Source: Branchiostoma floridae (lineage: Eukaryota; Chordata; Leptocardii; Amphioxiformes; Branchiostomatidae). From it: a stretch of 58,089 nt of DNA. Where the stretch lies: positions 1,452,899 through 1,510,987 of the forward strand of contig NW_023365716.1 of the NCBI RefSeq assembly GCF_000003815.2, written 5' to 3'. The notes below the pieces were generated by a model that searched no databases, had not been told where the DNA came from, and was given only the letters and a program-made list of their open reading frames with translations. Position 1 is the stretch's first letter; the number at the start of each line of letters is the position of its first letter. The translations under genes and the position numbers were made by a program. Of the stretch, positions 1 to 10,031 are shown one piece after another.

Positions 1-412
1 ACTTAACTTGATTGAATTTCGCTGAAAGGATAATCTGAGAGTTATCATTGACATCAACACGCTTGGCTATGTTCATAATTAGGACTCAACTACACTCTTG
101 ACTACCTTTCTTGGGTCACTTCTAAAACTACACTCATGACTACCTGCCTATCTTACATTCATTCTTTTAAGATCCTAGAGTGCCTAATAGTCTAGTCTAT
201 TCTATGCAATAATGTACATAGGCAGGTTTGGGGCATCAAACACTGGGAGTTTTATTCACACACAACACAAACGTTCTCCCATACACAAAAAGGGCGATCA
301 CGCATATCTTCTCATGGACTCTGTACGTATTATACTACCTTTATGTTCTATTTACACAATACACAAGTACGGACAAAACACGTTTCACATGCACAAAGGT
401 CTTCTGTATACA
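1..412. other. Left-edge non-coding stretch
   Basis: No gene is seen here. Degenerate relatives of the 38-bp repeat that follows (CACTC, TACCT and GGGTCACTTCT blocks) occur near 85-150. The short open frames have no family signature. Confidence 0.5.
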
Positions 413-760
413 CATAAACCAACTACACCCAAGGCTACCTCACTAGTGTCACTTCTACAACTACACTCAAGACTACCTCACTAGGGTCATTTCTACAACT
501 ACACTCAACGCTACCTCACTAGTGTCACTTCTACAACTACACTCAAGACTACCTCACTAGGGTCATTTCTACAACTACACTCAAGGCTACCTCACTTGTG
601 TCACTTCTACAACTACACTCAAGGCTACCTCACTTGTGTCACTTCTACAACTACACTCAAGGCTACCTCACTAGGGTCACTTTTACAACTACTACAATAG
701 TATAGTCATGGCAACCTCACTATTGTCACTTCTACAACTACATCCAAGATGACTACACTA
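413..760. repeat. 38-bp tandem repeat (minisatellite)
   Basis: About nine head-to-tail copies of a 38-bp unit that reads ctacctcactagtgtcactt followed by ctacaactacactcaaga. Copies differ by a few bases (actagtg, actaggg, acttgtg), and the right end fades into divergent units. The period is read directly from the sequence. It is not a multiple of three and there is no spacer, so this is neither coding nor CRISPR. Confidence 0.9.
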
Positions 761-1162
761 ACGGGATTCAACGATACAAGTGCACTCAATGCAATAAAAA
801 TTACTGTCAAAATCAGACAAATGACATCTCATCCGTAGACTTCCTAGCATGTTACCTGAAAAACATTTGTTTACAAAGATTAAGACTATTATCAACACAG
901 TAACTCCTAAGTAGGGATCTTCTTCCATATTGCTTATTACAAAATGTACATAGTCTATTTTGTACAGTTGTAGAGGGTTACGTCTATGCCTGCAAGATTC
1001 TACATGTTAGGGGTGATCACTTATAGGTAATTTACACATGGCTCTATGAATTTCAAATTCTGGAATGTTCAAATATGATTCACTGCCATATGTCTCTTTG
1101 AATGTCCTTAACTTGTTACCTTGACTACCTCAAACAAATGACATTTTATGCACACTTTAGAT
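761..1162. other. 3' flank of L1
   Basis: Downstream side of the first zinc-finger locus. No ORF, RNA gene or repeat is recognised. It probably holds the L1 3' UTR, but no polyadenylation signal was assigned. Confidence 0.4.
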
Positions 1163-2371
1163 TTAGTCTTCCTCATGAGTTGTTAAATGTTTACACAGGG
1201 TTGATTTCCTAGCTGCAGAGTAGCTACACAGATGACAGTCGTAGGGTTTTTCTCCTGTATGAATTTTCATGTGTTCGGATAAGTGGTGCTTTCGAGCCGC
1301 CTTGTACCCACAATCTCCACAAGTGTAGGGTTTCTCACCACTGTGTTTTGCTAGATGTTTGTCCAAACTGGCTCTCTGTGGTGCAGAATAGTTGCACTGA
1401 TCACACTTGTAGGGTTTTTCTCCTGTGTGGGTTCTCATGTGTACAGATAAGGTATCCTTCCGACTTGTTCTAAACCCACACTCCCCACACATGTAGGGTT
1501 TATCACCAGTGTGCTTTCTTACATGCTTGTAAAGTGTAGATTTGTCCGCTGCAGAATAGTCACACTGGTCACACTTGTAGGGTCTTTCTCCTGTGTGCAT
1601 TCTCATATGTCGGACTAAACTGGGTCTTGTAGTTGTCCAGTATCCGCATACTTTGCACACAAAGGGGTTTTCAACAGCATGTTTTACTAGATGTCGGTCT
1701 AAACTATATTTCTTTGCTTGCGAATAGTCACACTGGTCACACTTGTAGGGCTTTTCACCTGTATGTGTTCTCATGTGTCGAGATAAATAACACTTCTTAC
1801 CTGACCTGTACCCACACTCCCCACACATGTAGGGTTTCTCACCAGTATGTTTAACCACATGCCTTCCCATATTGCCTTTGCTCTCCTTTACCTGTGACTG
1901 TGAGGTTAATGTGTTGTCAGGTTGGAGAAAGTTCACATCACACGTTTCCTGCTGCAGGCCCATGTCTGTTGTCTGGGTCTCCCTGCTGTCACTCTCCTTC
2001 CCAGGGTGTTCTGTACAGTCCATCTCCTTCCCAGGATGTCCAGTACACAGTTCTCCAGTAGAAAGTTTAAAGCTGGACTCTTCCATTTCCGCTTTTACAC
2101 CGCACGTTTCGTCCTTTCGAACGTCCCTTTCCTCGCCCTGCTGCCGTCCTGTGTCTGTTGCCTGCTTGCAACTGTTGTAAGTCCCGTCCCAAGGATGTCC
2201 GGTTGGTTGGTAGTCGTATGTTTCCTGGTCCTCACAGTACGTTTCCTGGCACAGCACGTTCTCTTGTCCATCCCGTTGCCATCCAGTGTCTCCTGTCGGC
2301 TCCTCTTTGATGTGCGTCTCGTTCGCAGTTTGTTCCGCATGAAGCTCTTTAACAAATGCGAACTCCGCCAT
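1163..2371 (-). CDS. L1: C2H2 zinc-finger protein, type A N-terminus, 8 fingers
   Basis: A predicted nuclear DNA-binding protein of 402 residues. The start is set at 2371 because CATTTTAG|ACATGG there forms a splice acceptor just before MAEFAF; the frame stays open further upstream only through the intron. Residues 1-150 are low-complexity and acidic, with HAEQTANETHIKEE, VKAEMEESS and RETQTTDMG. Eight fingers follow with TGEKP-like linkers, alternating YMCGECG and YKCDQCD forms; finger 3 (FVCKVCGYW) is divergent. The protein ends in THEED. This is the only locus with no decayed finger past the stop, so it may show the ancestral C-terminus. Function is inferred from the finger fold; the DNA target is unknown. 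Confidence 0.85.
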   Translation of the reverse strand: MAEFAFVKELHAEQTANETHIKEEPTGDTGWQRDGQENVLCQETYCEDQETYDYQPTGHPWDGTYNSCKQATDTGRQQGEERDVRKDETCGVKAEMEESSFKLSTGELCTGHPGKEMDCTEHPGKESDSRETQTTDMGLQQETCDVNFLQPDNTLTSQSQVKESKGNMGRHVVKHTGEKPYMCGECGYRSGKKCYLSRHMRTHTGEKPYKCDQCDYSQAKKYSLDRHLVKHAVENPFVCKVCGYWTTTRPSLVRHMRMHTGERPYKCDQCDYSAADKSTLYKHVRKHTGDKPYMCGECGFRTSRKDTLSVHMRTHTGEKPYKCDQCNYSAPQRASLDKHLAKHSGEKPYTCGDCGYKAARKHHLSEHMKIHTGEKPYDCHLCSYSAARKSTLCKHLTTHEED

Positions 2372-3245
2372 GTCTAAAATGATTATAAGAAAACAAGGAT
2401 GACAAAAATATATAATGTTCATTTGACTTATTATACAAAGCAGAAATGGGCACAAATCTTTGTGGTAGAATGAATACAATTTAAGCACAGACTGTCCAAT
2501 GGTGTTGGACGAGTATATATAGCACCATCTGGCATTAAAGGTATCTGTCAGGTCAAACACGCATTTCACTGACACTGCTGGTTCTTGGGAACTTCCTGAT
2601 TATGCGAAAATAATGACTANNNNNNNNNNNNNNNNNNNNNNNNNNNNNNNNNNNNNNNNNNNNNNNNNNNNNNNNNNNNNNNNNNNNNNNNNNNNNNNNN
2701 NNNNNNNNNNNNNNNNNNNGTACCTACTGGCTGGCAAAATACACCAGATATTATTATTATTATTATATAACTCTTCAATATGCACATCTAGCAAAGAAAG
2801 GCCTGTTCAAATATCTAATGTCAACAGCTAACTTCAATGTAATAGAAGAACTCTGTAAATTCATTTATACCTGTTTTAAGAAAAGGCAAGAAGCATGCAA
2901 AACGTAGATATATGTAGGACATAGCATAGCTTATCATTCTCTCTGTAAGTAACTTACTACATTTAGCCCTAATACGGCATGAATATGCAATGAACGTCAT
3001 TGTCATTGTCATTATTATTATTACTTCTTCTTCTTCTTCGTTCAAGCGCCAAACCTCATTATGTTGAGGACTCTAGGCACTAGGGAAGGGGGTCATTTTC
3101 TAGGTGCAGGTTTGTGGGGCTGATTTGTGGCTGGTGGCATGCCACCCCCCTCCCCCATCAGCTAGCGATCGCAAACACACTTCTAATTATAATTCGCCGC
3201 CGAACAATCCCCAACCAGGCCACTTTAACGACAATCACGTCTTAC
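2372..3245 (-). other. L1 first intron, with assembly gap
   Basis: Lies between the coding-exon acceptor at 2373 and the exon 1 donor at 3241-3245. It contains a 100-base run of N (2620-2719), an ATT microsatellite near 2752 and a TTC run near 3025. The C-rich block at 3147 reads as a G-run on the transcribed strand. Confidence 0.7.
2620..2719. other. Assembly gap (100 N)
   Basis: Exactly 100 undetermined bases, the usual placeholder for a gap of unknown size. It lies inside the L1 intron. Confidence 0.98.
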
Positions 3246-3470
3246 CTGTAGGTATATGGTAGTAAGCGGTCTCCAAGACTCCTACAAATCGGTAAAAATT
3301 GCGTCAGTTTGGAGGATTTGAAAAACGCAAGACGAGACGAAAAACAAAATGGCGGACGTCAGCTCTCACCAACAGGGTAAGGTGAGAGGTCACAAACCTG
3401 ATACTCAATGGGGCAAACCAAAGATCGCCGCATAACGCTTTACTCTCCAGGTTTTGAATCAAGCAACAAT
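3246..3470 (-). promoter_or_regulatory. L1 promoter module and non-coding exon 1
   Basis: Exon 1 ends at 3246 with a consensus CAG|GTAAG donor. Upstream on the minus strand lie a YY1-type CAAAATGGCGG (3345-3355, plus strand) directly joined to GACGTC, then GAGGTCACAAACCTGATA, then a conserved ATCGCCGCATAACGCTTTA. No TATA box is seen. The transcription start is probably near the YY1-type box, as in TATA-less YY1 promoters; this is inference. The same module stands in front of nearly every finger gene in the array. Confidence 0.7.
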
Positions 3471-4839
3471 AACGCTATAAATTAAATAATAGTGGTTATA
3501 ACTCATGTCCTTTATGAAAGAGGACTACGAAAAGAGTAGTGTATGTATTTCAAGACTAATGTAAATTCCTCAATAAACAAAACAAACGTTCTACCTCAAT
3601 TAATACGTCTCAGATTCTGTTAGGTTTTGACGGTTAGGCCAAGCCAGGTGGAATCCGATATGCACAGAATTTCTTCCTTATTTCACGTTTAGTTCTCTGC
3701 TTCCACAAGGGTGCTATTGGAGTACGATTGGAATCAACACCTTATTCTGACTTGGTTTGCACTTATTCTGAGAATCATGGTATTTCTTCTGCCCTGGTAA
3801 AAAATGTCTACATAACTTAAGCTGCGAGGGCAAAATTATCAGACGATATAAACCAACATCAATGCAAATTGCTGTCTTTGCTTACACTTATTTTATTTTG
3901 AGTTAAAACTTTACCAGAATTATGCAAAGTTTTTTTTAAACATGTCAGTATCATCTATATTGCTATAAGCTGAAAGAAAACGAATACAAAAGTACATCTA
4001 TAGTGCGTATAATTGGCATCGTTCTACAAAATATAAAATAAAGTCTAAAAATAGTATATAAAGTAAATATATCAATGTTATAAATGTTCCAGTTTTCAAA
4101 TTATCACCGACATGCGTACATTGAAGAAAGAAACAAATATCGTATCGAAACAATCCGATTCTAAAACCTACATCTATCTGTATGTCTTTACAATGCTATT
4201 TAAAGGGGAGGGGGGTTTTCTTACATAATGTCACAAGCAAATAAGTGATTAACTTTAACACAAAACAAAAGTGCATAACTATGCTTATGGCCCTAGGCAC
4301 TTTAACTATCTAACGTACAAAATCTATATCTATATAGTATGAGGTAAAATTAAAGAGTAAAATTAAAGAGTAAGTTAATGCCAAAGTACTGAAACTATGT
4401 GTACAAAACCTCCATCGGTCCGGTCCGGCACATAAGCTACAATCCTCACAAGCTCACTGGGACATGTCTGCCTCTCATGTAAAATTCCTTACCACAAAGT
4501 AGGCCGATTTGAGCTTTCATGAATAAACAAAGTTTCCAAAAAAAAAAAAAGAAGTCAGTCTCAGTCCCAGGTACAGATAAAAACAAAAATTAACATTCCA
4601 TTCGGGGTCTAACACACTACAGCTTTTAACGTTTCAAAAGGACAAAGTTGCCTGCTCTACACCTGTCGCAAATATCAGCTCTTTCATTTAAAGCTGTTTG
4701 CTACATTTTAAAATATTAAGCTGGCTGTCTTGCCCCCCCCCCCCCCCATGATCTGTAGGTAAATGGACTATGTAGTGTTTGCTGTACATTTGCCACACTT
4801 GTGGATTTAGTTTCTTACAGGAAATCTTCTGAAAAGTAG
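3471..4839. other. Intergenic region L1/L2
   Basis: AT-rich with no ORF of note. It is homologous to 25196-26330 and 46219-47340, sharing GTAAATTCCTCAATAAACAA-like and GGTTAGGCCAAGCCAGGTGG-like blocks. This marks an old duplication of locus plus spacer. There is a C homopolymer near 4733 and an A run near 4538. Confidence 0.6.
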
Positions 4840-5111
4840 ATAACGGTGAGATGTCCTAGATGCCAGCATCAACACTAAAAACATAGTTGTACATGTATTT
4901 TTTCCTCTTCTGTGGGTTCTTATATGCTTGGCTAGTTCGACATTTGAGTTGCCCTGTACCCGCACATCTAGGTCCTTTTACCGGTGTGCGTTCTTACATG
5001 TCGGTTAAAGGAGGATTTTTTTTGCAGCAGAATAGTCACACTGGCCACATTTGTAGCGCTCTTCTCCTGTATGAGTTCTCATATGTTTGGATAAGTTAGA
5101 CTTTGTTGTTG
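4840..5111 (-). pseudogene. Decayed finger tail of L2
   Basis: Past the L2 stop the minus strand still encodes recognisable finger pieces (LSKHMRTHTGEE, CDYSAAKK, THTGKR-like linkers), now broken by stops and indels. A 7-nt deletion at about 5136-5142 put these out of frame. This is a fossil C-terminal extension of the array. Confidence 0.75.
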
Positions 5112-7271
5112 TTATGTACCCGCACTCTCCACACATTTTCCACCACTGTGTTTCATTAGATGTTGGTCCAACATGCCTTTCTGTGCAGTAGAATAGTCAC
5201 ACTGGTCACACTTGTAGGGTTTATCACCAGTGTGGGTTCTCATATGTACCATTAAGTGTGACTTTCGAGCCGCTCTGTGCCCACACTCCCCACACATGTA
5301 GGGTTTCTCTCCAGTGTGTTTTGCTAGATGGGAGTGTAAATGCTGTTTTTGTGCAGCAGAATAGTCACACTGGTCACACTTGTAGGGTTTCTCTCCTGTA
5401 TGGGTTCTCATATGTTTGGATAAATCAAAGTTCCTAGCTGTCCTGTACCCACATTCTTCACACATGTAGGGTTTATCACCAGTGTGTTTGGCTAAATGTT
5501 GGTCCAAACTGGATTTAACTGCAGCAGAATAGTCACACTGGTCACACTTGTAGGGTTTTTCTCCTGTGTGGGTTCTCATATGTCGGGATAAATGAGACTT
5601 TGTAGTTGTACTGTGCCCGCACTCTTCACACGTGTAGGGTTTCTCACCAGTGTGGGTTGCTACATGGGCGTCCAAGGTATCTTTCTGTGCAGCAGAATAG
5701 TCACACTGGTCGCACTTGTAGGGTTTCTCTCCCGTGTGTGTTCTCATATGTCGGGACAAATTAGTCTTCAAAGCTGTCCTGTACCCACACTCCCCACACA
5801 TGTAGGGTTTCTCATCAGTGTGTTTTAATAGATGTAGGTCCAGGTGATTTTTCTGTGGTGCAGAATAGTCACATTGGTAGCACTTGTAAGGTTTTTCCCC
5901 TGTATGGGTTCTCATATGTTTGGATAAGTCAGACTTTCGAGCTGTTCTGTATCCACATTCCCCACACATGTAGGGTTTCTCACCGGTGTGTTTTACTACA
6001 TGTTTGTCCAAATCACATTTCTGTCCAGCAGAATAGTCACACTGGTCACACTTGTACGGCCTTTCCCCTGTGTGGGTTCTCACATGTGCCGACAATATAG
6101 ACTTTCGAGTTGTTCTAAAACCACACTCCCCACACATGTAGGGTTTCTCACCCGTGTGCTTTTTTTGATGATTGGTCAATGTGGTGTTGTCTGCTGCAGA
6201 ATAGTCACACTGATCACACTTGTATGGTTTCTCTCCTGTATGGGTTCTTATATGTTTGGATAAGTCAGACTTGTAAGCTGTCATGTACCCACACTCCCCA
6301 CACATGTAGGGTTTCTCACCGGTGTGTTTTCTTAGGTGTCTGTCCAAGTGGGATTTGAGTGCTACAGAATAGTCACACTGGTCACACTTGTAGGGTTTCT
6401 CATCGGTGTGTATTGCTGCTATATGATTGTCTAGATTGCATTTCACTGCTGCAGAATAGCCACACCGGTCACACTTGTAGGGGTTTTCTCCTGTATGGGT
6501 TCTCATGTGCCGGGATAAGGTAGACCTGTCAGCCGTCCTGTACCCACACTCCCCACACAAGAAGGGTTTCTCACCACTGTGTTTTGCTACTGTATGGTTG
6601 TCCAAAGTGGATTTCCGTGCGGCAGAATAGTCACACTGGTCACATTTGTAGGGTTTCTCTCCTGTATGGGTTCTCATGTGTCGAGATAAGCATCCTTTAT
6701 AAGTTGTCCTGTACCCACACTCCCCACACATGTAGGGTTTCTCACCCATGTGTTTAACCACATGCCTTTCCACATTGCCTCTGCTCTCCTGTACCTGTGA
6801 GGTTGATTTGTTGTCAGGTTGGGGAAAGTTCACATCACACGTTTCCTGCTGCAGGCCCATGTCTGTTGTCTGGGTCTCCCTGCTGTCACTCTCCTTCCCA
6901 GGGTGTCTAGTATCGTCCATCTCATTCCCAGGGCGTCCAGGATTTCCAGCACACAAGTTTGCAGTAGAAACCTCACAGCTGGGTTCTTCCGTTTCTGCTC
7001 TTACACCGCGCGTTTTGTCCCTTTCCTCGTCCTGCTGCCGTCCCGTGTCTGTTGTCTGCTCCCAACTGTTGTAAGTCTCGTTCCATGGATGTCCGGTTGG
7101 TAGAGTTGTGTTGTACCTTTCCTGGTCCTCGATGTACGTTTTCTTGCACAGCACGTTCTCTTGTCCATCCTGTTGCCATCCAGTGTCTCCTGTCGGCTCC
7201 TCTTTGATGTGCGTCTCGTTCACAGTTTGTTCCGCATGAAGCCCTTTAATGAGAGGCTCACACGTGGCCAT
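5112..7271 (-). CDS. L2: C2H2 zinc-finger protein, type A, 19 fingers
   Basis: A 719-residue protein and the largest intact member. Its start, MATCEPLIKGLHAEQT, follows a TTTCAG|AGATGG acceptor at 7273. The N-terminus (about 180 residues) is acidic, with ETHIKEE, GVRAETEE and RETQTTDMG. Nineteen fingers follow, alternating YMCGECG and YKCDQCD. Fingers 4 and 5 are both B type, so an A finger was lost there. Finger order 1-8 matches L4 exactly, showing recent common origin. The stop arises where GEKPYMC became GGKC by a 7-nt deletion, so the array was once longer. It is probably nuclear and DNA-binding; the target is unknown. Confidence 0.87.
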   Translation of the reverse strand: MATCEPLIKGLHAEQTVNETHIKEEPTGDTGWQQDGQENVLCKKTYIEDQERYNTTLPTGHPWNETYNSWEQTTDTGRQQDEERDKTRGVRAETEEPSCEVSTANLCAGNPGRPGNEMDDTRHPGKESDSRETQTTDMGLQQETCDVNFPQPDNKSTSQVQESRGNVERHVVKHMGEKPYMCGECGYRTTYKGCLSRHMRTHTGEKPYKCDQCDYSAARKSTLDNHTVAKHSGEKPFLCGECGYRTADRSTLSRHMRTHTGENPYKCDRCGYSAAVKCNLDNHIAAIHTDEKPYKCDQCDYSVALKSHLDRHLRKHTGEKPYMCGECGYMTAYKSDLSKHIRTHTGEKPYKCDQCDYSAADNTTLTNHQKKHTGEKPYMCGECGFRTTRKSILSAHVRTHTGERPYKCDQCDYSAGQKCDLDKHVVKHTGEKPYMCGECGYRTARKSDLSKHMRTHTGEKPYKCYQCDYSAPQKNHLDLHLLKHTDEKPYMCGECGYRTALKTNLSRHMRTHTGEKPYKCDQCDYSAAQKDTLDAHVATHTGEKPYTCEECGHSTTTKSHLSRHMRTHTGEKPYKCDQCDYSAAVKSSLDQHLAKHTGDKPYMCEECGYRTARNFDLSKHMRTHTGEKPYKCDQCDYSAAQKQHLHSHLAKHTGEKPYMCGECGHRAARKSHLMVHMRTHTGDKPYKCDQCDYSTAQKGMLDQHLMKHSGGKCVESAGT

Positions 7272-7273
7272 CT

Positions 7274-7979
7274 CTGAAATGATGATAAGAAAATAAGGGT
7301 TACAATAGTCCATTTATTTCTTTTGCAAACCAGAAAAGAGTGCGAATTTTGCACAAGTAATTCTTGCACAAGAAATTATTCCAGTTATACAATTTGAATA
7401 TCTCGATGGGGTACATATTTTTATTCAGGCACTAACTGACTCAATAAAAACAGAATACATAAAGTACTACTAAGGTACAGGGAAGCATAATCCATATACT
7501 ACTGGCACCTCCATAGGTTTTGATCATCCTTTTGTGGTAGAATAAACCCGATTAAGCAAAGACTCTACAATGTGTTTAATAGAAGAATTGACAAATAAAT
7601 ATACAAAGTGTAGTACTGTTAACGCCATCTGGTATCAGGTGGAAACCACAGGACATTTTTCGTATCATGGCGTTTGCACGGCCAAATAAACCATTATCGG
7701 GGCACTTCATCTATCATTTCGTGATTTCTGTGCCGTTTGTGACAGTAAATTGGAGGTACGAGTCGATAACTGGCAACCATTATTAGTTTAATTTAATATT
7801 AGACATCCATACAATTTACTTGCTGTAACCTCATATATGCACGCAGGTACATAGCTCTGCATAGTTCAGTTCCACTGCCCCCCTCCCCATCAAATACTGA
7901 TCGCAAACACACCTCTAATTCTAATTAAGCGCTGAACTAGCACCAACCAGGCAGCACTAACGACAACCAAGGGCCTTAC
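7274..7979 (-). other. L2 first intron
   Basis: Runs from the acceptor at 7273 to the donor at 7975-7979. Near-identical to parts of the L4 intron (14846-15617), and it keeps the CCCCCCTCCCC block at 7869. No gene is seen in it. Confidence 0.65.
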
Positions 7980-8200
7980 CTGTAGGTTTATGGTGGTTAG
8001 GGGTCTCCACGACTTCTGGAATTAAGTCAAGACGCGTCAGTTCGGAGATGAGGTCGAACACGTCGACGAAAACGCCAAACAAAATGGCGGGCAGATCACC
8101 GACAGGGCCAAGGTGAGAGGTCACAAACCTGATACAACCTGGACGATGGGTCAAACCACAGATCGCTGCATAACGCTTTGATCTTCTGGTTTTGAACCTG
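7980..8200 (-). promoter_or_regulatory. L2 promoter module and non-coding exon 1
   Basis: The exon 1 donor CAG|GTAAG is at 7980. A YY1-type CAAAATGGCGG lies at 8080-8090, but here it is followed by GCAGATCACC and not by GACGTC. Next come GTGAGAGGTCACAAACCTGATA, a TGGGTCAAACCACAGATCGC block and an A run at about 8203. Confidence 0.7.
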
Positions 8201-8888
8201 CGAAAAAAAAAAAAACGTTCTGACTCTATTTCTACGCGTCTGACTTTTATTCAAATCAAGTTGAAATCTGGCATTAAGGCTGCTTTGCCCAGGATCTATT
8301 GTTCAATTGACATTCAGAATTTGAAACACTGCGACGGCTATGCCGCTATTGAACTATAATTACCACACATATTTGGCGTTCTTTACACTTCATTTATTTT
8401 CATAAATCTTTGTGTTAATCAAGAAAACACCACAATCCTACATATCTCTACATATCTAGACGATAGACCGGAAAAATTAACTGTAAAACTGCTAAGGCAA
8501 CAAGGGAGTTAGGATTGTAAAACGATATAAATCAACAGAAAATCATGGGCTTTTTTTTACGCTAGCTTTATTTTCACTTTACCAAAATTACGCCAAGTTC
8601 TCAATTATGTGTAATATACCATGTTTTACGCCAAATACTAAGAATTTATGTTTACAAACTACTTATATGTACCAAGTACACTCATATTAACACTATACAT
8701 AGCGCGCGTATTACTGTAGATGTTATTATTTCGGATAAATTTCGGAAAATGATTATGATACTCATATGATCATTTTTAAACTTAGTGTAAACAACACAAA
8801 TGGTAAATTTTCACAAACAGAAAGGCATACATCAATACCGAGAGATGCATGTACTAAAACTATCTTAACGGTGCATATTAGGGGCGAT
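8201..8888. other. Intergenic, upstream of the L2 promoter
   Basis: AT-rich spacer with the conserved AAGTTGAAATCTGGCATTAA block, also found upstream of L4 and L8. No gene is seen. Confidence 0.5.
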
Positions 8889-9348
8889 TTTACACAGGTG
8901 TACTATTGGAGCACGAGTACCTAGCTTCGGTTAGGGCGGTCCCTAGGATAGGACGTTGAATGAAGGTCCAGTGTTTGGGGAGAGCCACACTTCGAGCACG
9001 TTAAAGAACCCACCACACTTGGTGAGCAGGGTCCTTCCCAGTGTGAGTTGCTCAAAACCTACAGTCCCATGGCCGCACCTGGGGCTGAATCGCAAGCTAA
9101 GGGTCTGGAGCGAGCACCCATTCGGCGCCACTCAGGTGACCTCCATACGACAGTAATTACCCCAGGTGCGGCCACGGGACTGTAGGTTTTGATCCACTCA
9201 CACCGGGAAGTACACCTACTCTTTTCGATAAGTGTGTGCGTGCGTGGGGTGTGGCTCTCCCCAAACACGGGGCCTCCAGTCAACGTCCTATCCGAGGGAC
9301 AGTCCTAACCGAAGCTGCGTACTCATTTTCACCTGAGTAAAGTCGTAT
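8889..9348. mobile_element. Compact inverted-repeat (foldback-like) element
   Basis: Two arms of about 200 bp (8889-9093 and 9155-9348) are inverted copies. Left-arm pieces are TAGGATAGGACGTTGA, GTTTGGGGAGAGCCACAC and AAAACCTACAGTCCCATGGC; the right arm carries their complements. The arms have diverged by several percent and small indels. No coding capacity is seen. The class is not identified. Confidence 0.7.
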
Positions 9349-9904
9349 AATGTGCCTTTCCCAATGGCACAAGGTCTGTATCTGTATCTATATATCGGCA
9401 TAACACATCGGTGACCCATTAGCGGTTTTTTACCCGTTACCTCTAGGGTCTGGGTCAAACACCGATTGCGCCACACGATCCAACTAGTCCAGAAAGTCCA
9501 GGATCCCAAGATTTCAGGTTCCAACTTGATTACTTACTAATTAGAGGTTAGCTACAAACATGCCACAACTTCCATAGGATTGTACGAAACAACTATAATG
9601 ATTTTATATACAGAACATTTTCTATCAACTATCACACTTTTCCTATCGCTATAACTTCTAAGATTTGGCGACTACTACACGTGTTGTGCGGTGTTCTTTA
9701 CAAAATGTTCATGTTCCTTAAGACTAAGAAAACAATCGTCACCAAAGCTTCAGAAAATTACAGATTTCAGCTCATTTCTCATCAACGTGTCTTTCTTTAC
9801 AACATTGTAAGATCCCTCAAACACAACACTTGCTCTGACTGTAGCCATCTCCAACATACACAGCACCTTTTTACTGTACCACATGTACAGGAAGTGTCGT
9901 TTTG
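9349..9904. other. Intergenic / 3' flank of L3
   Basis: No gene. The part at 9797-9890 is homologous to the region that has become a 29-bp minisatellite at L5 and L9, but here only about one unit is present (ACACAGCACC..ACTGTACCACATG). Confidence 0.5.
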
Positions 9905-10031
9905 GCCGCATTTGTGAGGGGGCAGAATTCGTCACCCTGGCCACGCTTGTAGCTTTTTTTGCCTGTGTGGATTCTCATATGTCTAGATATGTTTGACCTT
10001 CCTGTTGTCCTTTACTCACACTCCCCACACA
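9905..10031 (-). pseudogene. Decayed finger tail of L3
   Basis: The minus strand past the L3 stop reads on as a broken finger with an MRIHTGKK-like linker. A missing C in CCTACATGTG creates the TAA that ends L3 at 10032. Confidence 0.65.
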
